In this document: positions 16,439 to 19,335 of the stretch, in pieces | Layout: every line of letters starts with the position of its first letter | Position numbering within the stretch: the first letter of the stretch is position 1 | NCBI GenBank assembly: GCA_964058845.1 | Contig: CAXKVR010000580.1 | Coordinates: forward strand, 1 to 19,335 | Direction: 5' to 3' | DNA: 19,335 nt | Origin: Carex sylvatica | Lineage: Eukaryota > Streptophyta > Magnoliopsida > Poales > Cyperaceae | Program-made: the position numbers and the translations under genes | The notes under the pieces: model-generated | The model's input: the letters and a program-made list of their open reading frames with translations, nothing else | Database searches by the model: none | What the model was told of the DNA's origin: nothing

Positions 16439-17427
16439 AAAATAGATAATAAATAAAGCAGCAGTTTTGAGAGTCGGCCGTCCACCTCTTCTGTCTGCTC
16501 CGCCACGCCATCTCTACCCTCCTCTCGTCAGTTCGGTTTATTTTGACTCGCTTCATTCGAGCGGAGATTTTGTCGCTACTTAATGCTCCGTCTAACGCTT
16601 AAGCAGGTGCTTCTGTCCAACGGATCTAGCCACTGCTCATCGGTCCATCTCGACTTACTCCAAACGAGCAGGTGCTTCCGTTTAACGGATCTGGTCATCG
16701 CTTATCGATCCGCTTCGAATTTCCGGGTTCGACTGAGGGTGCTGTGAATTCGCTCCGCCCGCCGTAATATCTATACAACTATATATGAATAAGGTATGTG
16801 TTGTTGTGGTTGTAGCCGATGATGATAATAATAATGATGTGTTTTCTTCTTCCTCCTTCCTCCCCTCATCTCCTTCTGTCTCTTTTCATTGTTGTGGCCC
16901 CTGTGAGGTGACTGTCCTGGTCCGGCCGCCTTAGCTTACGGTCTGGTTTGATTCAGTGTCTCGTTGGCTGAGTGGTGACTGTCCTGGTTCGGTTGATTCA
17001 GTTCCCTGTTCAGTTTGATTCAGTGCCTTCTCGGCTGAAGTGGTGACTGTCCTAGTCCGGTTGATTTAGTTCATGGTCCAGTATGATTCAGTACCTCTCG
17101 GGTGCACATTTTTCTAGACGGTGTTGGCATGATGTAGTCACACTCGCTCTACTGCTACGTTTGCATATCAAGAGAAGAGAATGAACATGCCCATTGACTT
17201 GCTAATATGGTGCGAACTGAACATTTCGCAACTACAGGTTTTACTTTTTCTCTTCTCTTTAGTTTTTAGGAGTGAGAGATTTTACAAGTAGTTCAGTGTA
17301 TATGATACTATCTTTGTGTAATAGAAATAACTACGCTAGAACAGACTTGTAATTTGCTCTGATGTTTAATGAAATTGCCTAAGGGCTTACAAACAAAAAA
17401 AAAGAAAATAAAAAATAGATAATAAAT
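16439..17427 (+). mobile_element. Non-LTR type retroposon insertion with 16-bp target duplications and A-rich tail
   Basis: AAAATAGATAATAAAT occurs at 16439-16454 and again, identical, at 17412-17427, and the other array copies have a single version at this place. The 957-bp insert (16455-17411) is much more GC-rich than its surroundings and ends in GGGCTTAC followed by AAACAAAAAAAAAGAAAATA. A long direct target duplication plus an A-tail is the mark of target-primed insertion by LINE machinery. No frame longer than about 60 codons is present, so it is a non-autonomous LINE derivative, a SINE-like element or a processed transcript. The 3' part (17330-17390) has a TTTAATGAAA motif as in transcript ends. 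I do not recognise the family. Confidence 0.85.
16900..17105 (+). repeat. Three tandem 67-68-bp repeats inside the retroposon
   Basis: GTGACTGTCCTGGTCCGG starts at 16908, 16975 (GGTTCGG) and 17043 (AGTCCGG). Each is followed by a TTGATTCAGT-type segment and TCTCGGCTGA or a relative. Copies differ by point changes and small indels. A GAT/AAT microsatellite lies at 16818-16839, and two CAGGTGCTTC(T/C)GT..AACGGATCT copies lie near 16606 and 16669. Confidence 0.85.
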
Positions 17428-18376
17428 GTGATGAAAGATTTAGAAAATAGTATGTATTGTTTCGTTTCTCTCCTGAAACTGTTTTTCTCAATAAAAGTGT
17501 AGTTCAATCTGGATCTAAATTCTTGTAGACAAAAAATTAGTTCGCCATGATCAATGCTTAATTAAAATATATATATTTATATTTAATGAGAAAACTGATA
17601 TAATTTTTTTTTCCTTTTTTTGTTTCTTCAGCACGTGAATGAAAAGAAGCTAAAGCACTGTGTGTCGGCAGTCCCTTCTAAAAGGTTAGCATTTTCAAGT
17701 TATCTAGTTATTAATCGAAACATACTCATTTTTTATTTATTTAATTTCATTAAAATTTTCATGTTCTTGTCTCAGTTGTTGGAAGTTCATTACTGGTACA
17801 TCATGTTAAAATTTGAGATAATTAATTGAAAGAACAATAATTTTATTAATCAATTGACAATTCTCTCACAATACTTCTAATCTCTGTGTATAATTAATGA
17901 ATACAATGCATATAGCCGATAGAGAGAGAAACAAATGACCAAAGAGTCGTTGAGTAAATAACCAAAAATAGGAAATATTGGGAGATGGGATAAGAAAAAC
18001 GTGGGAGAATACAATTTGTAAAATCTTCTTTTGTTATGTTTGCTTATTGATTTATCTAAGATAGCATCAATTTATATATATGTTTTGATGTTAATCCCCA
18101 ACACTTGTGTATCCAACATATATTCTTAGATTTGTTCACTTGGTTTTTTCTGTGTTTAAGGGGAACAGTTTTTGTTGGTTTTAACTTATTTCAGTGAGGT
18201 TTAAATGCATAATAGTGAATCCAAGACAAAGTTTATTCAGATAAACAAAATAGTTATTTTAAGGAGACTTTTTGCATGATACGTAGTACGGTCTTACTAT
18301 CGCAAAAAAATAAAAAAAGTAAATAACCAACAGTTTATTTGCATATTTTCTCAGGACGGCCATCTCTTTTGATTGG

Positions 18377-18610
18377 GTAAATGCATGATTCAAGTATAGC
18401 CAGTCCCAATTCGAATGTGATCTTGGGGTAAATCTCAGTTCTACATCCTTATTCAACTAATTATGGAAGTGGTTAAAGAAGAAAAAACATGTTAGACGAA
18501 AGTTTTTCCTATGAAGAAACTTGGGGATTGAAAGATAATATCTCTATTTGTAAAATTGTGAATAATCTTGCTGTCATCTAAGTTAATGGAAATAATTAAT
18601 TTTCGTTACT
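18377..18610. other. Spacer between array copies 3 and 4
   Basis: AT-rich without a gene. The minus-strand frame at 18259-18456 crosses the 22-nt exon-like segment and is taken as a shadow. Confidence 0.4.
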
Positions 18611-19335
18611 TTATTGTTATTGGGGACTACTATCATTCAGGCCCAACAAGCACAAGTCGTAATACCAAATTTGAATAAATGTTTAAATAATAAGAATGCA
18701 ATTATTGGGCCATAATCATGTCTTCATCAAATAAACAAAATAAATGACATCCCAAGCCCAATGCAAGATACCTTGGGTTTGATAATTGATTATTCTTTTA
18801 TGGGTTTCAGCCGCACAATTTAAATGACCAAAACCCTTTGGTGTAGTGATGAAATTAGTTCATTAAAATTTCATGTTCATTTGTTTAGGTGAAAAATTAA
18901 AATGATATGATCCAACGATCGAGTTTCTTGCTGGCTTTATCAATATATAAATCTCCTAAATATATTGCAAAATCTCAAGCACTTCTATTCAATAAATTAG
19001 GTTCAATGTTTAAAGTAATTAAGTTGCTAATGTATTTATAAAAAGATAGGTAAGTAATAAATGTAATAAAAGATTTAAAAGATGTTATGTATTGATTCGT
19101 TAAGATATTTGAGTAAATCAATAGAGTTCATATTATAAGATAATACATGGGACGTTATCATCGCCACTTGGTACGCAATTTTTTGCAGCTTACATATTGA
19201 ATATGGAGCATCACTATCATTCGAAAACATTATTAATTGCTCTTAGCGAATTTTCTTATTTGATAACTATGATTTGTTCAATTCTTATCTCAACATCGCA
19301 AGCATAAACTATTTCTTTTGTCCTCTTGATTACTG
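18610..19335 (+). pseudogene. Tandem gene-like unit, copy 4, cut by the right window edge
   Basis: The upstream part (AAGTCGTAATACCAAATTTG, TTGGGTTTGATAATTGATTA, CAAAACCCTTTGGTGTAG) matches copy 3. The promoter block is 18855-19010 with a proper TATATAAAT (18945). Downstream, TTCGTTAAGATATTTGAG, ATCAATAGAGTTCATA and GATAATACATGGGACGT match copy 2 to about 19160. The 53-nt exon would lie beyond the window. Whether this copy is intact cannot be judged. Confidence 0.5.
18855..19010 (+). promoter_or_regulatory. Conserved promoter block, array copy 4 (TATA at 18945)
   Basis: AAAATGATATGATCCAACGA, TTCTTGCTGGCTTTATC, TATATAAATCTCC and TTGCAAAATCTCAAGCACTT align with copies 1-3. Confidence 0.6.

Larger units (their letters stand above)
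16015..18376 (+). pseudogene. Tandem gene-like unit, copy 3, with a retroposon insertion
   Basis: The upstream part (16060-16240: GTAATACAAAATTCGATTAA, TTGAATTTGATAATTGATT, CAAAACCCTTTTGTCTAG) matches copy 4. The promoter block is 16247-16400 with a TATA variant TAAATAAAT (16338). The unit is interrupted at 16439-17427 by a 957-bp insertion and resumes with GTGATGAAAGATTTAG. Acceptor TTTGTTTCTTCAG leads to the 53-nt segment 17632-17684, reading HVNEKKLKHCVSAVPSK, with donor AAAAG|GTTAGC. The 22-nt segment follows far downstream at 18355-18376 (acceptor TTTTCTCAG, donor TGG|GTAAAT) and joins in phase as R-TAISFDW. A second acceptor TTCTTGTCTCAG is at 17775. The tail 17868-18090 matches the DNA beside the first CACTA element. 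Product not recognised. Confidence 0.45.

Noticed and set aside
1..19335. tRNA, rRNA or snRNA genes
   Set aside because: I looked for tRNA arm motifs and rRNA-like GC-rich blocks and found none convincing; the GC-rich block at 16455-17110 is part of an A-tailed insertion.

Overview
The window is nuclear DNA of a flowering plant. The coding remnants are plant-type CACTA (En/Spm) transposon genes, the introns are AT-rich with GT..AG borders and CT-rich leader exons, and the background is very AT-rich and full of nested repeats. Some features suggest a monocot, but I cannot name the species. No host gene with an intact long reading frame is visible. Most of the window is mobile elements and their debris.

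Positions 1-7887 are most of one large CACTA element read on the minus strand, cut by the left window edge. Its right terminus, CACTAGTGGAAAAACAG on the minus strand, ends at 7887. Behind it lie about seven small palindromes built from GATCGGTT/AACCGATC. The TNP2-type transposase gene (6364-2997) follows; it carries one frameshift and three in-frame stops. A spacer (2750-1380) holds a 430-bp tandem duplication and a nested array of the same palindromes. The leader, intron and first coding exons of a second, TnpA-like (Transposase_24 type) gene run off the left edge. Its visible exons are open. The second gene's promoter sits directly beside the internal palindrome array, so autoregulation by its own product is a reasonable hypothesis.

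The element inserted into an older tandem array of a gene-like unit. The tail of one unit is at about 7895-8140, and copies 1 to 4 have TATA boxes near 8401, 14547, 16338 and 18945. The units share a promoter block and, in three copies, a 53-nt exon-like segment that is always open. In two copies this joins in phase to a 22-nt exon-like segment. I do not recognise the product.

The array is broken up by later insertions. Three related foldback elements with a common core and different tips sit between TA/TC microsatellites (9226-10640). There is a minus-strand gene fragment (10791-11110), direct and inverted repeats (11500-12150) and another foldback (12274-12583). A broken GRF zinc-finger gene (12579-12929) lies near the right end of a second CACTA-like element (end at 13568). 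Copy 3 contains a 957-bp A-tailed insertion with perfect 16-bp target duplications, a non-LTR type event (16439-17427).

No tRNA, rRNA, CRISPR array or bacterial-type operon was seen. The most unusual signals are the palindromes that occur in flipped orientation between repeat copies, the trio of foldbacks with exchanged tips, and the tandem gene-like units.
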